Shown piece by piece: positions 18,042-28,325 of a stretch of 49,371 nucleotides of DNA. Where the stretch lies: positions 1 through 49,371 of the forward strand of contig JADFJT010000004.1 in assembly GCA_022566015.1 (NCBI GenBank). Reading direction: 5' to 3'. A program made the position numbers and the translations under genes. The DNA comes from Pseudomonadota bacterium (GTDB taxonomy: Bacteria > Pseudomonadota > Gammaproteobacteria > GCA-001735895). Under the pieces are notes generated by a model, which made no database searches, was not told where the DNA came from, and worked only from the letters and a program-made list of their open reading frames with translations. Every line of letters begins with the position of its first letter. Positions within the stretch are counted from its first letter, which is position 1.

Positions 18042-20441
18042 TCAGGTTTCTTTTACCTGGGAATCCGAAACTGTTTGATCATTTTTTTGATCGGCCGGGG
18101 GAGACAATTCTTGCTTCGTTGGCTCGCTCGGTTTAGCCACAGTCGCTTCACTACTTTGGATAGCGGGAGTACCCTCGATAGAGGTCTTTTCCACCGGCGT
18201 TTCCGATTTTACAGTCGTTACTGGTTCTGGCCTGTCATTTCGGTTTCCATCAACATCGATAATTTGGCTAGTAGGTGCGTCATCAGTAGCATTTCCGGTC
18301 GAAGTACTTTTTTGATCGACCTTCTTTTCCATCGATTTTGAATCTCTGGACTCTTCATGGAATGTCGATCGATCACTGGACTCAGTTGAATTTGAAGTTT
18401 TTTGCGCCACGTTATCGGTTTTCGGTGTATCGGCTTGCTTATTGCTGGGACGGTTACCCCGATTGGCCGAACGACTACCGCGTGGTCGTTGAGGACGTTT
18501 TTGCCTTGGTGGGCGAGATTCGGATTTTTCAGCCTTATTGACGGAAGCTTCCTCACTGCCACCTTCCTTTGGTTTGGCTCCTGGTTTTGCGGGTCTGGCG
18601 GTATCTGTATTACTCTTAGCACTCGCATTATTGCGATTACGATTTTGGTTTCCTCGATATCTGCCACGGCGAGATCGATTCCTGCTCTCGTTGGTTCGAT
18701 TTTCCGATTTGGCCTGATGCTCCTGTTGCTTTTCACCCTCACCTTCGTCGAACAAAGCCACGAATATTCGTTTCAATATTCCTGGTTTAGTTTGGCCTTG
18801 TCGCTCTGCTTTGGCAACAGGTTTGGGTGCGGGTGGATCGATTCGTTGTACCGCTGCAGTTTCACCCGGAGTAGTATTGCTACTGGAAATCTCCACCAGA
18901 TTAACAGGCATTTCTTCGGTGGTTAATTCATAAGATTTTTTATAGTTCGACTCATGTCGATGGGTATCGTTATCCTTGACTCGTTCGATCTCGAAATGAG
19001 GCGTTTCCAGCTTGGGGTCTGGGATGATAATCAGATGAACCCCACAACGTTGCTCAATACCTGCTATTTTATCGCGTTTCTCGTTGAGTAAATAGGTGGC
19101 ACATTCAACCGGCATCTTGGCCAGAATCTTCCCGGTATTATCTTTTAACGCTTCTTCTTCGAGTAAACGTAAAACAGCCAGCGACAGGGGTTCAATATCA
19201 CGGATAGTACCCTGACCACTGCAGCGTGGACATACGATCTGGCTGGCCTCGCCAAGTGAAGGGCGTAAACGCTGCCGAGACATTTCAAGTAACCCAAATC
19301 GGGAAATGCGCCCTATTTGAACCCTGGCTCGATCATCGTATACCGCGTTACGTAATCTGGTTTCGACTTCGCGCTGATTCTTGTTTTGCATCATATCAAT
19401 AAAGTCAATGACGATCAGTCCACCGAGGTCGCGAATTCTAAGTTGACGGGCAATTTCGTCCGCTGCTTCCAGGTTAGTCATTTTGGCCGTTTCTTCAATA
19501 TCGCTACCGCGCGTCGCACGCGCAGAATTAACATCGATCGATATCATTGCTTCGGTATGATCGATTACGATCGCACCCCCTGAGGGCAGGGTTACTTCCC
19601 GAGAAAATGCGGATTCGATCTGACTCTCGATTTGAAAACGATTGAAGAGGGGTAGCTTTTCGTCGAACTTCTTAAGCTTACTCAGGATATTCGGCATGAC
19701 CATGGACATGAAATCGTGCGCCTGGTCGTATGCCTCCTGGGAATCAATCAGAATTTCACCAATATCCGCTCGATAGTGATCGCGTAACGCGCGTACCACG
19801 ATATCCGATTCTTGATAAATCAGAAAGGGGGCCTTTTTTTCACCCGCTGCTTTTTCAATTGCAACCCAAACCTGGTTCAAATAATCCAGATCCCACTGCA
19901 TCTCCTCGGTGGACCTACCTACGCCAGCAGTGCGTACAATAACACCCATGCCCTTAGGCATATTGAGTTCAGATAATACTTTCTTGAGCTGGTCACGATC
20001 TTCCCCCTCGATGCGGCGAGATACTCCACCAGCGCGTGGATTTTGCGGCATCGCTACCAGGAATCGCCCCGCGAGGCTAATAAAACTGGTTAGCGCAGCG
20101 CCCTTGGTGCCACGTTCTTCTTTTTCGATCTGGACTATGATTTCCTGATCGACTTTAATCGCATCTTTTATGCTTACCTTGCCACCATCCGTTTTAGAAT
20201 CGGACTGGTAATATTCTTTGGAAATTTCCTTGAAGGGCAAGAAACCGTGGCGTTCTGCTCCGTAATTTACGAATGCAGCTTCCAGACTGGGTTCTATGCG
20301 AGTAATTATTGCTTTATAAATATTGGATTTTTTTTGCTCCCGAAAGGGGACTTCGATATCGAGATCGTAAAGACGCTGGCCATCGACCATGGCCACCCGA
20401 AGCTCTTCCACTTGAGTGGCATTGATTAAAATACGTTTCAT
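18042..20441 (-). CDS. rne: Ribonuclease E
   Basis: 799 residues. Single-strand endonuclease, core of the RNA degradosome and maturase for rRNA and tRNA. The N-terminal catalytic half has the start [20 protein letters not shown], the S1 domain with [17 protein letters not shown], the DNase I-like part with [20 protein letters not shown] and [12 protein letters not shown], and the zinc-link [12 protein letters not shown]. The C-terminal half (about 515-799) is low-complexity and Arg/Pro/Ser/Glu rich, as expected for the disordered scaffold. Shorter than E. coli RNase E (1,061 residues) because that tail is short. Divergent from rluC as in E. coli. Confidence 0.97.
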   Translation of the reverse strand: MKRILINATQVEELRVAMVDGQRLYDLDIEVPFREQKKSNIYKAIITRIEPSLEAAFVNYGAERHGFLPFKEISKEYYQSDSKTDGGKVSIKDAIKVDQEIIVQIEKEERGTKGAALTSFISLAGRFLVAMPQNPRAGGVSRRIEGEDRDQLKKVLSELNMPKGMGVIVRTAGVGRSTEEMQWDLDYLNQVWVAIEKAAGEKKAPFLIYQESDIVVRALRDHYRADIGEILIDSQEAYDQAHDFMSMVMPNILSKLKKFDEKLPLFNRFQIESQIESAFSREVTLPSGGAIVIDHTEAMISIDVNSARATRGSDIEETAKMTNLEAADEIARQLRIRDLGGLIVIDFIDMMQNKNQREVETRLRNAVYDDRARVQIGRISRFGLLEMSRQRLRPSLGEASQIVCPRCSGQGTIRDIEPLSLAVLRLLEEEALKDNTGKILAKMPVECATYLLNEKRDKIAGIEQRCGVHLIIIPDPKLETPHFEIERVKDNDTHRHESNYKKSYELTTEEMPVNLVEISSSNTTPGETAAVQRIDPPAPKPVAKAERQGQTKPGILKRIFVALFDEGEGEKQQEHQAKSENRTNESRNRSRRGRYRGNQNRNRNNASAKSNTDTARPAKPGAKPKEGGSEEASVNKAEKSESRPPRQKRPQRPRGSRSANRGNRPSNKQADTPKTDNVAQKTSNSTESSDRSTFHEESRDSKSMEKKVDQKSTSTGNATDDAPTSQIIDVDGNRNDRPEPVTTVKSETPVEKTSIEGTPAIQSSEATVAKPSEPTKQELSPPADQKNDQTVSDSQVKET

Positions 20442-20804
20442 GCGTGATTCTGCCTTGAAGTAAAGGCCCAGTACTTATTGTCTTTTGCTGTTCTGATTTA
20501 TTTATCGAAAGTATTAACACCGGCACTGGATTACATTGAAACGGTCTGTCTAGACCATTAATCAGTGCGAAGTTTTTGATCAGAAAATAGCTATAAATTA
20601 GACTGTACATGAGCCTGAGTCATTGAAAGTTGCCCTGGATTAAACCACTGTTTGTAGTGATTCAAAGGGCTAATATTATTAGAAAACAATGGTTTAGGTA
20701 AACTGCTCTCTATAAAAAACCGTCTTGGTAGTGACTTGTCTGTTAATTCAACAGTACAATGCTACGCACAGGAATATACCATACTTTGCCGAAACTGCCA
20801 TCAT
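20442..20804. promoter_or_regulatory. Divergent rne/rluC intergenic region (probable long rne leader)
   Basis: 363 bp without a convincing gene. In E. coli this interval contains a long rne 5' leader whose hairpins mediate autoregulation, and the gap here is of similar size. Short hairpins are visible, for example GGTCT-AGAC-AGACC (about 20548-20561) and CACT-loop-AGTG (about 20647-20660). AT-rich stretches such as CTAATATTATTAG (about 20670-20682) could hold promoter elements for either gene, but no spacing is convincing. The leader function is inferred from synteny, not from a recognised structure. Confidence 0.4.
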
Positions 20805-21761
20805 TTGAATACAAATACCTCGAAAAAAACTGACGTTAGTTTTATCCTGATTAACCAGGCTCAGGTGGGTCAAAGGCTGGACAATCTGCTATTTAAGAAA
20901 CTAAAACGGGTTCCTAAAACATGGGTTTACCGGATCATTCGAAAGGGTGAAGTTCGAGTCAATAAAAAGCGTATCAAGCCCGATTACAAATTGAAGATTG
21001 GTGATCAGATCAGAATTCCTCCGCTTCGTTTCGAGCCGGATTCAGATCAGGATGCTGAAGTTTTTATTCCGCCCGAGCTGATCGCAGGTGTCGAAAAATC
21101 GGTGCTGTATGAAAATGCACATATCATGGTGATCAACAAGCCGGCAGGTTTGGCTGTACATTCTGGTTCAGGGGTTCGTTTTGGGGTGATCGATATTATG
21201 CGGCGCATCCGACCCGATACAGAAATCGAATTAGTGCATCGGCTCGACCGGGATACCAGTGGTTGCCTGCTGCTGGCTAAACATAGACAGTCGCTTTTGT
21301 CGATGCAACGAAGTATTCAGGATAATTCTATTTCCAAGTTATACCTGGCAGTGGTAAAAGGACAGTGGCCGCAAGCAAAGCGGGACGTATCACACTCTTT
21401 ATCAAAGCGGACAATGCCCAATGGAGAGCGCCGAGTTTACGCCGAACCCCGAGGTCAAAAAGCCCTGACGCGGATACTGGAGATAGAAGGTGGCGATGAT
21501 TACAGCGTTTTGACTATCCGTCTGATGACCGGCCGTACGCACCAAATTCGTGTTCACTGTCAGGTCGAGGGTCACGAGATAGCAGGCGACAATAAGTATG
21601 GAGATGAACGGTTTAATAAATTAATGCGGGGTAGAAAAATTAAAAGACTGATGCTTCATGCCGCCAGTCTCGAAATACCCTATTCGAAATATAGCCGAAA
21701 GATAGTTGTGAATGCAAAATTGCCCATAGAGTTTCAAAGGCTGACAGCATTTGATGTCTAA
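20805..21761 (+). CDS. rluC: 23S rRNA pseudouridine(955/2504/2580) synthase
   Basis: About 318 residues from a TTG at 20805; the frame is open to another TTG at 20736, but the added 23 residues are not family-like. An S4-type RNA-binding region (VGQRLDNLLF, then YRIIRKGEVRVNKKRIKPDY) is followed by the RluA-family catalytic domain with the nucleophilic aspartate in HRLDRDTSGCLLLAK and the later TGRTHQIRVH. The strong likeness of KGEVRVNKKRIKPDYKL to E. coli RluC and the position divergent from rne support rluC over rluA or rluD. Overlaps the next gene by 8 bp. Confidence 0.93.
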   Translation: MNTNTSKKTDVSFILINQAQVGQRLDNLLFKKLKRVPKTWVYRIIRKGEVRVNKKRIKPDYKLKIGDQIRIPPLRFEPDSDQDAEVFIPPELIAGVEKSVLYENAHIMVINKPAGLAVHSGSGVRFGVIDIMRRIRPDTEIELVHRLDRDTSGCLLLAKHRQSLLSMQRSIQDNSISKLYLAVVKGQWPQAKRDVSHSLSKRTMPNGERRVYAEPRGQKALTRILEIEGGDDYSVLTIRLMTGRTHQIRVHCQVEGHEIAGDNKYGDERFNKLMRGRKIKRLMLHAASLEIPYSKYSRKIVVNAKLPIEFQRLTAFDV

Positions 21762-22419
21762 ATATTATGAACTGGTCATTTTTGACTGGGATGGTACGCT
21801 CGTCGATTCTCAGGCACAGATAGTCCAGTGCATGCGTGAGGCTTTTATGAGCCTGGATTTAGAACCTCCAAATGAATCGGCAATTCGACACATCGTGGGG
21901 CTGAGCCTTGATATTGCAGTCGCTCGGCTCATGCCAGACCTGGATAAGACGATGCAAATTGCGGTGGCTAATGTTTACCGAGATATTGCCTTTGCGCATA
22001 GCAATCACTCCAGCTTTCCTTTTTACGGCGTCAAAATCAGCCTGAAGTACTTACGCCAGTGTAGCTTATATCTTGCAATCGCTACCGGTAAGGGGCGCAG
22101 GGGATTAGACGCAGCTTTGAAGGGAAGTGGCCTTAGCAGCTTTTTTGATATCACCCGATGTGCTGACGAAACCCTGTCAAAGCCTGACCCGATGATGCTG
22201 GAGGAAATTTTGGCCGATCTCGATATCAATGTTGAAAAAGCGATTATGGTTGGAGATACCAGTTATGATATTGAGATGGCCAAAAATATTGGTATGGACT
22301 CGATCGCGGTGACTTATGGCATGCACGATGAGGTGCAGCTTAATCTATGCCAACCCAATTACTTAATCCACGATATTACCGAAATCCAGAATTTAATTAT
22401 CAGGAATCCACATGTTTAA
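21754..22419 (+). CDS. HAD-superfamily phosphatase (Gph-like)
   Basis: 221 residues from the ATG at 21754, overlapping the end of rluC. HAD motifs are in order: motif I VIFDWDGTLVDS (nucleophile Asp near residue 11), motif II in IATGKGRRG, the motif III lysine in ADETLSKPDPMM, and motif IV VGDTSYDIEMAKN. The helical cap of subfamily IA is present. Gph-like enzymes hydrolyse phosphoglycolate or similar small phosphoesters; the true substrate is not determined. In many gammaproteobacteria a HAD gene lies directly after rluC, as here, before an sppA-type gene. Confidence 0.85.
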   Translation: MSKYYELVIFDWDGTLVDSQAQIVQCMREAFMSLDLEPPNESAIRHIVGLSLDIAVARLMPDLDKTMQIAVANVYRDIAFAHSNHSSFPFYGVKISLKYLRQCSLYLAIATGKGRRGLDAALKGSGLSSFFDITRCADETLSKPDPMMLEEILADLDINVEKAIMVGDTSYDIEMAKNIGMDSIAVTYGMHDEVQLNLCQPNYLIHDITEIQNLIIRNPHV

Positions 22420-23395
22420 ATCAAAAAATCACTCCGACGATTCACACGATAGCGGCTCTGGCGATAGCTACGAGGCGATAGTTCAAAAATTGGCATTTGC
22501 TGCCATTAACGAGCAGCGACGAACTCGGCGGTGGAGAATTTTCTTCCTCGCGCTGTTCTTCCTCTATTTGACTGTATTGCTGTTTATACTGCTAGGAAAT
22601 GGCGAGCAGAAATTTGTCAGTGGCGGTGATAGTGCGGATGGCAAGCATACTGCACTGGTAAAGATACCAGGCATTATTGCCAGCGGAAATAAAGCCGGCG
22701 CCGACAATGTAATCAAAGGTCTGGAGTCAGCATTTGCACACAAGGATACGGTTGCGGTGATTCTGGAAATCAATTCCCCTGGCGGATCCCCAGTTCAGGC
22801 TGCCTATATTTATGACGAAATCCGGCGCCTCAAAAATAAGCATGAAACTATCCCTGTCTATGCTGTGATATCGGATATAGCCGCTTCTGGAGGATATTTT
22901 GTTGCCGCAGCGGCGGACAAAATTTATGTAAATAAGTCAAGTCTGATAGGATCGATTGGCGTACGCATGGATAATTTCGGGTTTGTCGAATTAATGGAAA
23001 AACTGGGTATCGAACGGCGATTGTTGACCGCTGGTAAAAACAAGGGCCTGTTCGACCCATTTCTCCCTGAGGACAGGGATCAAAAGGCGCATCTCCAACA
23101 GATGCTTAACGAGGTTCACCAACATTTTATCGAGGCCGTTAAAAATGGGCGTGGCGATCGGCTGGCAATAAGCGAGGATATTTTCAGCGGTTTGATCTGG
23201 ACTGGTGAGAAGGCTTTGGAACTCGGTTTGGTAGACGCTTACGGAAGCACTAAAAGTGTTGCCCGAGAAGTCGTTAAGCAAGAGGCAATTATCGACTTTA
23301 CTCCCAGAGGCAGATTAATTGATCAAGTTCTGGATCGACTTGGTATGCTCTTCAGCAACCAGATTCAATCCTGGCTGGAATCTAGTATCAGCTAG
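22412..23395 (+). CDS. sppA: S49-family signal peptide peptidase (short SppA type)
   Basis: 327 residues. Cytoplasmic N-terminus, one membrane helix at about 43-62, then the S49 protease domain in the periplasm. Catalytic Ser159 is in SDIAASGGYFVAAAAD, the oxyanion region is INSPGGSPVQAA, and the probable general-base lysine is Lys209 or Lys211 in LTAGKNKGLFDP. The single-domain length matches the short SppA of Bacillus type, not the two-domain 618-residue E. coli protein. It digests signal peptides or membrane-protein fragments. The start overlaps the HAD gene by 8 bp, so they are one operon with rluC. Confidence 0.9.
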   Translation: MFKSKNHSDDSHDSGSGDSYEAIVQKLAFAAINEQRRTRRWRIFFLALFFLYLTVLLFILLGNGEQKFVSGGDSADGKHTALVKIPGIIASGNKAGADNVIKGLESAFAHKDTVAVILEINSPGGSPVQAAYIYDEIRRLKNKHETIPVYAVISDIAASGGYFVAAAADKIYVNKSSLIGSIGVRMDNFGFVELMEKLGIERRLLTAGKNKGLFDPFLPEDRDQKAHLQQMLNEVHQHFIEAVKNGRGDRLAISEDIFSGLIWTGEKALELGLVDAYGSTKSVAREVVKQEAIIDFTPRGRLIDQVLDRLGMLFSNQIQSWLESSIS

Positions 23396-23467
23396 TGGTA
23401 AATAAATCTTAAAATTTATCCAAACTTACTACACTCAAGATGAAGGTAATTTAACCACGAGTAATAA

Positions 23468-23862
23468 ACGTCCGATATATTTATTGGCAGGCAGCCGAGA
23501 TTCGATGCTAATTTAAACCTTTACGCTTTGGTGAGGGCACGTACCTGTGAAAATATGGCCCAGGCCAGGCGAGTGCCCGGGGCAGAAAGTTTTTTACCGT
23601 GGGCCTGTTTTCGATGCTGGAAGCGATGATGGATCAACCATTGGTGCAGTTGCTGGACGAGCTACCATTTTCGAAAGAACTAAAAATGGCTTTGCTCGAA
23701 ATGGGTGGCATACATGGGCAGGCATTAAGCTGTGTGATAGCAATAGAGCAGAATAATATCGAAAATATCCACTTTCTGGATATGGATCTAGCAGAATTGT
23801 CGTCGGTCTATCTGGACGCCTTGATCTGGTCCGATCAGCAATCGAAGGCCATGGCACTTTAA
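23468..23862 (+). pseudogene. EAL+HDOD (YuxH-like) signalling gene, almost all deleted
   Basis: Three lesions can be read. The expected start codon is ACG (23468). The first codons read SDIFIGRQPRFDANLNLYA, the typical opening of EAL+HDOD proteins. At about 23525 the text jumps, in frame, to LVRARTCENMAQARR, typical of the far C-terminal HDOD part, so roughly 270 residues are gone, including the whole EAL active site. After PGAESF a run of six T (23590-23595) is one base short, and the reading resumes in another frame as TVGLFSMLEAMMDQPL to the normal C-terminus at 23862. No active c-di-GMP phosphodiesterase can be made. Confidence 0.8.
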
Positions 23863-23896
23863 TTAATCTGATCTGGTGATATTTTGCCTGAAAGGG

Positions 23897-24478
23897 CTAT
23901 ACGACTGACACGCCTGCGTTTTCCAGCATGGTGATCAACCGAATCAACGGCAGGCCGACCAATGCAGTCGGATCATCCCCGTGCATTTTACTGAATAAAC
24001 AGGCGGCGTAGCCTTCCGACTTGATGCTACCTGCGCACTGGTAGGGTTGTTCTACTCGCAGATAATTTGATAACTGAAGGTCGCTCAAATGGCGAAATTC
24101 GACCGAATATTGAATGTCGTCGACTTGCTTGATTCCTTCGGCTGCATGCAATACACATACCCCGGTATGAAACACAACAGTCTTGCCCTGGGCCGCTTTT
24201 AATTGCTTTAGCGCATTATCGAAATCACCCGGTTTCCCCAGGATCTGGTTCTCAAGTAAAGCGCACTGATCTGAGCCGATAATCACGGCATCGGGAAATT
24301 TATCGCTTAAAGTCTGGGCTTTTTGTTCGGCCAGTCGACATACGTAGTCAGTCGCCGGTTCATCGTCAAGCCGTGTTTCGTCTATTTCAGGAGAATAGCA
24401 CTCAAACTCTAAATGCAAACGCTCAAGCAAGGCCTTTCGGTAGTGTGAGCTGCTGGCGAGTATTAGTTTTGTAGTCAA
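23897..24478 (-). CDS. yceF: Maf-like nucleotide pyrophosphatase (YceF, m7GTP type)
   Basis: 193 residues. The Maf fold is evident from LILASSSHYRKALLERL at the start, DETRLDDEP, the metal-site region IIGSDQCALLENQILGKPG, and GDDPTALVGLPL near the end. YceF-type Maf enzymes hydrolyse m7GTP and related modified nucleotides to the monophosphate. It is adjacent and divergent to yceD-rpmF-plsX-fabH, as in E. coli, which supports YceF over YhdE. Confidence 0.92.
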   Translation of the reverse strand: MTTKLILASSSHYRKALLERLHLEFECYSPEIDETRLDDEPATDYVCRLAEQKAQTLSDKFPDAVIIGSDQCALLENQILGKPGDFDNALKQLKAAQGKTVVFHTGVCVLHAAEGIKQVDDIQYSVEFRHLSDLQLSNYLRVEQPYQCAGSIKSEGYAACLFSKMHGDDPTALVGLPLIRLITMLENAGVSVV

Positions 24479-24738
24479 AATATTTCCTGATTACGAGCCC
24501 GATCGAAATGGCGATTACTTCGACCCGTGATTCTGGTGAAAACGGGAATCAATTGGGCTAAACCACAAAATTCCAGGTTGACCTGGTGCCGAAATGCAGA
24601 ACCAGGATTTTTAATCTCAAGTAAGCGCCATTGAGGTCGGGCAGTATATTATAAGTGTTCAGAAATACTAACAAAACCGCAATGTGTTGCTAATATGAAT
24701 AGACAAGATTGTTGGTATGCATGTAAAATCCTGCCTCC

Positions 24739-25242
24739 ATGCAGGACAAATTACAGCGGTGCTACCAGATACAAAAGGAAGTGTCTCGGGGTAGTTATTT
24801 TCGGGGCGTAATCGAATGCAAATCTCTGGGTAGGCTGGTCGAAAAGCTCAACAACGATCAGGGCAAAATAACCGTCGAATTCAATTTTTCAGACAGTGGC
24901 TATGACCATCCGATATTGCAAGGGCACCTGGAAACTATACTGACGCTAGAGTGCCAGCGTTGCCTCAAGAGCTTGAAACTGCCGATGAAGATTGAGTTTA
25001 AGCTGCTTGTCGATGCGCCTGATGAACTAGCACTTGATTCAAGTCTGGAATCAATTTGTAGCGAAGACGGAACTATAGACATTTTCGAAGTGGTAGAAGA
25101 GGAATTGATTCTTGGCCTGCCGCTGGTACCAATGCATGAGGGAAAATCGTGCAATGAATATTGGCAATCTCAGGATGATACGCCTGACGTAGTCATGAAA
25201 GAAAACCCATTTTCAGTTTTGAAAAAGCTGAAAATGAACTAA
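24739..25242 (+). CDS. yceD: YceD/DUF177 family protein (23S rRNA accumulation protein)
   Basis: 167 residues. Recognised from [20 protein letters not shown], the conserved two-cysteine segment, and the C-terminal [18 protein letters not shown], plus position directly before rpmF. The family is needed for normal 23S rRNA levels and probably acts with L32 in 50S assembly. rpmF follows after 23 bp with its own GGAG site. Confidence 0.93.
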   Translation: MQDKLQRCYQIQKEVSRGSYFRGVIECKSLGRLVEKLNNDQGKITVEFNFSDSGYDHPILQGHLETILTLECQRCLKSLKLPMKIEFKLLVDAPDELALDSSLESICSEDGTIDIFEVVEEELILGLPLVPMHEGKSCNEYWQSQDDTPDVVMKENPFSVLKKLKMN

Positions 25243-25265
25243 TAGATTTTATTTGGAGAATATCA

Positions 25266-25457
25266 ATGGCTGTACAAAAAAGTCGGAAAACGCCTTCAAA
25301 AAGGGGTATGCGCCGATCTCACGATTCGCTTGGCAGTGCCACGCTGTCGGTTGAACCAACAACAGGTGAGACACATCGCCGCCATCATGTGAGTGCGGAC
25401 GGCTATTATAGAGGTCAAAAAGTCGTTGCAGATAAAGTCGTTGATGACGAAGAGTAA
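25266..25457 (+). CDS. rpmF: 50S ribosomal protein L32
   Basis: 63 residues, starting [20 protein letters not shown], the standard L32 opening, and containing [16 protein letters not shown]. This is the zinc-free form: none of the cysteines of the zinc-ribbon variant are present. Preceded by TTTGGAGAATATCA, a good ribosome-binding site. Followed by a hairpin (25480-25505) before plsX. Confidence 0.97.
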   Translation: MAVQKSRKTPSKRGMRRSHDSLGSATLSVEPTTGETHRRHHVSADGYYRGQKVVADKVVDDEE

Positions 25458-25479
25458 GCACCAACAATTCCTCATTATG

Positions 25480-25511
25480 ATACGGGCGGCATTAACCGCC
25501 CGTATTTATTT
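25480..25511 (+). terminator. Hairpin between rpmF and plsX (terminator or attenuator)
   Basis: ATACGGGCGG (25480-25489) pairs perfectly with CCGCCCGTAT (25496-25505) around CATTAA, followed by the AT-rich TTATTT. It sits between rpmF and the plsX start at 25512, so it probably lowers read-through so that L32 mRNA exceeds plsX mRNA. The T-run is imperfect. Confidence 0.6.
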
Positions 25512-26540
25512 ATGATGGCACATAAAACTATCGCTTTAGATGCAATGGGGGGCGATCATGGCCCCAGTATTATAGTACCCGCAGCTAGTTTAGCTTTACG
25601 GGAATTCCCGGATATCCATCTAATTCTGGTTGGAGATGAAGATCAAATCAGGCACGAGATCGATAAGCACGGCTTACAGGAGGAATCACGCCTGAGCATC
25701 CATCACGCATCAGAAGTGGTGGAAATGGATGAATCGCCTGTGCACGCATTGAAGAAGAAAAAAGACTCATCGATGCGCGTGGCGATTAATTTGGTCAAAG
25801 ATGGGACGGTCCAGGCCTGCGTTAGTGCAGGTAATACCGGTGCCTTAATGGCAACCAGTAAATTTGTACTCAAAACTATTAAGGGCATTAGCCGCCCGGC
25901 AATTTGTACTATTCTCCCATCGATATCCGGGCATACCCTTATGCTGGATCTTGGCGCAAACATCGAATGCACCGCTGAAAACTTATACGAGTTTGCTATC
26001 ATGGGCTCGGTGTTGGCGCAGTCAGTTGAAGGCGTAGAAGAACCGAGTGTCGGGCTCTTAAATATAGGCTCTGAAGCAACGAAAGGAAATGAAATCATCA
26101 AGGCTGCAAGTCAGTTGATTGCGGATAGTGGGCTCAATTATTACGGTTTTGTGGAAGGGAATGATATTTACAGGGGAACGGTTGACGTAGTCGTCGCAGA
26201 TGGATTTGTCGGGAATGTTTCACTCAAAACCGGAGAAGGGCTGGCATCACTGGTTGTCCATGTCCTCAGAAAAGAATTTGGGAAAAACCTGATTAGCAAG
26301 ATAGCGGGTATCATAGCGCTACCGGTACTTCGTTCGGTAAGAAAAATTCTCGATCCACGGCGCTACAATGGGGCCAGTCTACTAGGTTTAAATGGTATTG
26401 TAGTCAAAAGTCACGGTGGAGCCGATACCAGTTCATTTTTCAACGCGATAAAAATTGCTAACATAGAAATTGAGAAAGATGTGCCAAAGCGTATCTCGCG
26501 TGTCATCGAACCGTACTTTTCGAAAACCGAGGAAATGTAA
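25512..26540 (+). CDS. plsX: Phosphate acyltransferase PlsX
   Basis: 342 residues; makes acyl-phosphate from acyl-ACP, the first step of phospholipid synthesis through PlsY. Signature segments: [19 protein letters not shown] at the start, [30 protein letters not shown], and the C-terminal [14 protein letters not shown]. Starts with two ATGs in a row (25512, 25515). Only 2 bp separate it from fabH. Confidence 0.97.
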   Translation: MMAHKTIALDAMGGDHGPSIIVPAASLALREFPDIHLILVGDEDQIRHEIDKHGLQEESRLSIHHASEVVEMDESPVHALKKKKDSSMRVAINLVKDGTVQACVSAGNTGALMATSKFVLKTIKGISRPAICTILPSISGHTLMLDLGANIECTAENLYEFAIMGSVLAQSVEGVEEPSVGLLNIGSEATKGNEIIKAASQLIADSGLNYYGFVEGNDIYRGTVDVVVADGFVGNVSLKTGEGLASLVVHVLRKEFGKNLISKIAGIIALPVLRSVRKILDPRRYNGASLLGLNGIVVKSHGGADTSSFFNAIKIANIEIEKDVPKRISRVIEPYFSKTEEM

Positions 26541-26542
26541 AT

Positions 26543-27511
26543 ATGGTATATGCCCGCATTACCGGTACTGGTGGATATCTACCGGAAAATATCATGACCA
26601 ACGCCGATCTGGAAAAGATCGTCGATACTACGGATAAGTGGATTCGGGACAGAACTGGCATCGAACAGCGACATATTGCGCTTGAAGGGCAAACTATGGT
26701 CGATCTGGCTGAAGCTGCCTCGCGTAAGGCTATAGAAGCGGCCAACATAGAAGCGCAGGATATCGAATTAATTATCCTTGCGACATCGACTCCCGACAAA
26801 ATATTTCCTAGCTCAGCCTGTATTTTACAGGCCAGACTTGGAATTCACGGATGTCCAGCCTTTGATATTCAGGCGGTTTGCAGTGGATTTATCTATGCGC
26901 TGACTGTAGCGGAGAAATTTATTAAGTCGGGTACTAGCAAAAAAGCGCTGGTAGTGGGAGCCGAAATATTTTCCCGCATACTGAACTGGGAGGATAGATC
27001 CACCTGTGTTCTGTTTGCCGATGGTGCCGGGGCCGTGATTCTCGAAGCGAATGATGAAACCGGTATTATATCGACGCATATACATGCCGACGGAAAATAC
27101 GAAAATTTGTTACACGTGCCCTATGGCATCGGGGATGGGTACGATCAGGTCAAAGCTGGCAAAGCTTTCGTGGAAATGAAAGGTAACGAAGTATTTAAAG
27201 TGGCGGTCAATACTTTGGGGCGAATTGTTGATGAAACGCTTGCTGCCAATAATATGATGAAGTCGGATATAGACTGGCTGGTACCTCACCAGGCCAATAT
27301 TCGCATCATTACTGCCACCGCGAAAAAACTCAAAATGTCGATGGATCAGGTGGTTGTTACTATTAATAAACACGGCAATACATCAGCTGCGTCGGTGCCC
27401 CTAGCCCTCGATGTCGCGGTCAGGGACGGCCGAATCAAGTCTAATGAACTGCTGCTACTGGAAGCATTTGGAGGAGGTTTCACCTGGGGATCGGTGCTGG
27501 TACGCTACTAG
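26543..27511 (+). CDS. fabH: 3-oxoacyl-ACP synthase III
   Basis: 322 residues; condenses acetyl-CoA with malonyl-ACP to start fatty-acid synthesis. The catalytic triad is visible: Cys113 in [13 protein letters not shown], His in [10 protein letters not shown] and Asn in [10 protein letters not shown]. Length and C-terminal [12 protein letters not shown] are typical. The usual next genes fabD-fabG-acpP do not follow; instead gacA-uvrC-pgsA begin 95 bp later, so the fab cluster is split here. Confidence 0.97.
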   Translation: MVYARITGTGGYLPENIMTNADLEKIVDTTDKWIRDRTGIEQRHIALEGQTMVDLAEAASRKAIEAANIEAQDIELIILATSTPDKIFPSSACILQARLGIHGCPAFDIQAVCSGFIYALTVAEKFIKSGTSKKALVVGAEIFSRILNWEDRSTCVLFADGAGAVILEANDETGIISTHIHADGKYENLLHVPYGIGDGYDQVKAGKAFVEMKGNEVFKVAVNTLGRIVDETLAANNMMKSDIDWLVPHQANIRIITATAKKLKMSMDQVVVTINKHGNTSAASVPLALDVAVRDGRIKSNELLLLEAFGGGFTWGSVLVRY

Positions 27512-27536
27512 CCAGCCCGACCTGACTGTAATACTT

Positions 27537-27562
27537 GTAAGAATCGGCTTACATGAGGTAAG
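27537..27562. promoter_or_regulatory. Overlapping hairpins upstream of gacA
   Basis: GTAAG (27537-27541), CTTAC (27548-27552) and GTAAG (27558-27562) are evenly spaced, so the middle arm can pair with either neighbour. They lie in the 95-bp gap between fabH and gacA. Could be operator half-sites or alternative RNA structures. The arms are only 5 bp, so this may be chance. Confidence 0.25.
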
Positions 27563-27606
27563 ATTCATGTGCTAGTATCCGCTAACAATTAACAAGAAAT
27601 AGCCAA

Positions 27607-28254
27607 ATGATCACCGTATTACTGACCGATGACCACGCACTGGTGCGCACTGGCATTCGTCGTTTACTAGAAGATAGTGGACAGGTGACGATAGTGGGTG
27701 AAGCTGATTGCGGGGAAGATAGCCTGAAAATGGCTCAGTCGCTTAAGCCAGATGTGATCCTGATGGATGTCAATATGCCTGGTATCGGGGGCGTAGAGGC
27801 CTGCCGACGCATTCTTCAACGTAATCCAAAACAAAAAATTATCGTCCTGACCATTCATAACGAGCAAACATTTCCCAAAAGATTGCTGGAAATAGGCGCG
27901 AAGGGGTATTTAACCAAGGATTGTGGGGTCGATGAAATGATTATGGCGATCAAACAGGTAGCGAAAGGTGGTGCTTACATAGCTCCGAACATCGCCCAAC
28001 GACTGGCGCTTTCACTATTACCCGGTAACGAAGACAATCCGATCGATAAGCTATCTCGCCGCGAATTTCAGGTGATGTTAATGATTTCGCATGGGCTGAG
28101 CAACATCGAGATATCAGAAAAACTCTGCCTCAGTCCTAAAACAATCAGTACCTACCGATTACGATTACTGGAAAAACTAGGTGCCCAAAACGAAGTTGAC
28201 CTAATTAAAATAGCCGTGGAGCAGGGCATGGTTGAATTTGCTGTTAACCCGTAA
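27607..28254 (+). CDS. gacA: GacA/UvrY-type response regulator
   Basis: 215 residues. Receiver domain (about 1-120) with acidic pocket Asp8-Asp9, phosphoacceptor Asp54 in VILMDVNMPG and Lys in YLTKDCG; then a LuxR-type helix-turn-helix with LSRREFQVMLMISHGLSNIEI and SPKTISTYRLRLLEKLG. In E. coli and Pseudomonas this regulator, phosphorylated by BarA/GacS, drives CsrB-type small RNAs. The order gacA-uvrC-pgsA is conserved and confirms the identity. The sensor kinase is not in this window. Confidence 0.95.
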   Translation: MITVLLTDDHALVRTGIRRLLEDSGQVTIVGEADCGEDSLKMAQSLKPDVILMDVNMPGIGGVEACRRILQRNPKQKIIVLTIHNEQTFPKRLLEIGAKGYLTKDCGVDEMIMAIKQVAKGGAYIAPNIAQRLALSLLPGNEDNPIDKLSRREFQVMLMISHGLSNIEISEKLCLSPKTISTYRLRLLEKLGAQNEVDLIKIAVEQGMVEFAVNP

Positions 28255-28325
28255 GCAAAGATATTTTTCTCTTATTGGTCAGCGAGGCGACCATTCGAAT
28301 GCACTTGCCCGTTTTAAACTCGATC

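Noticed and set aside
18218-18742. 174-aa frames on both strands over the 3' part of rne
   Set aside because: They arise from the low-complexity, repeat-like coding of the RNase E tail.
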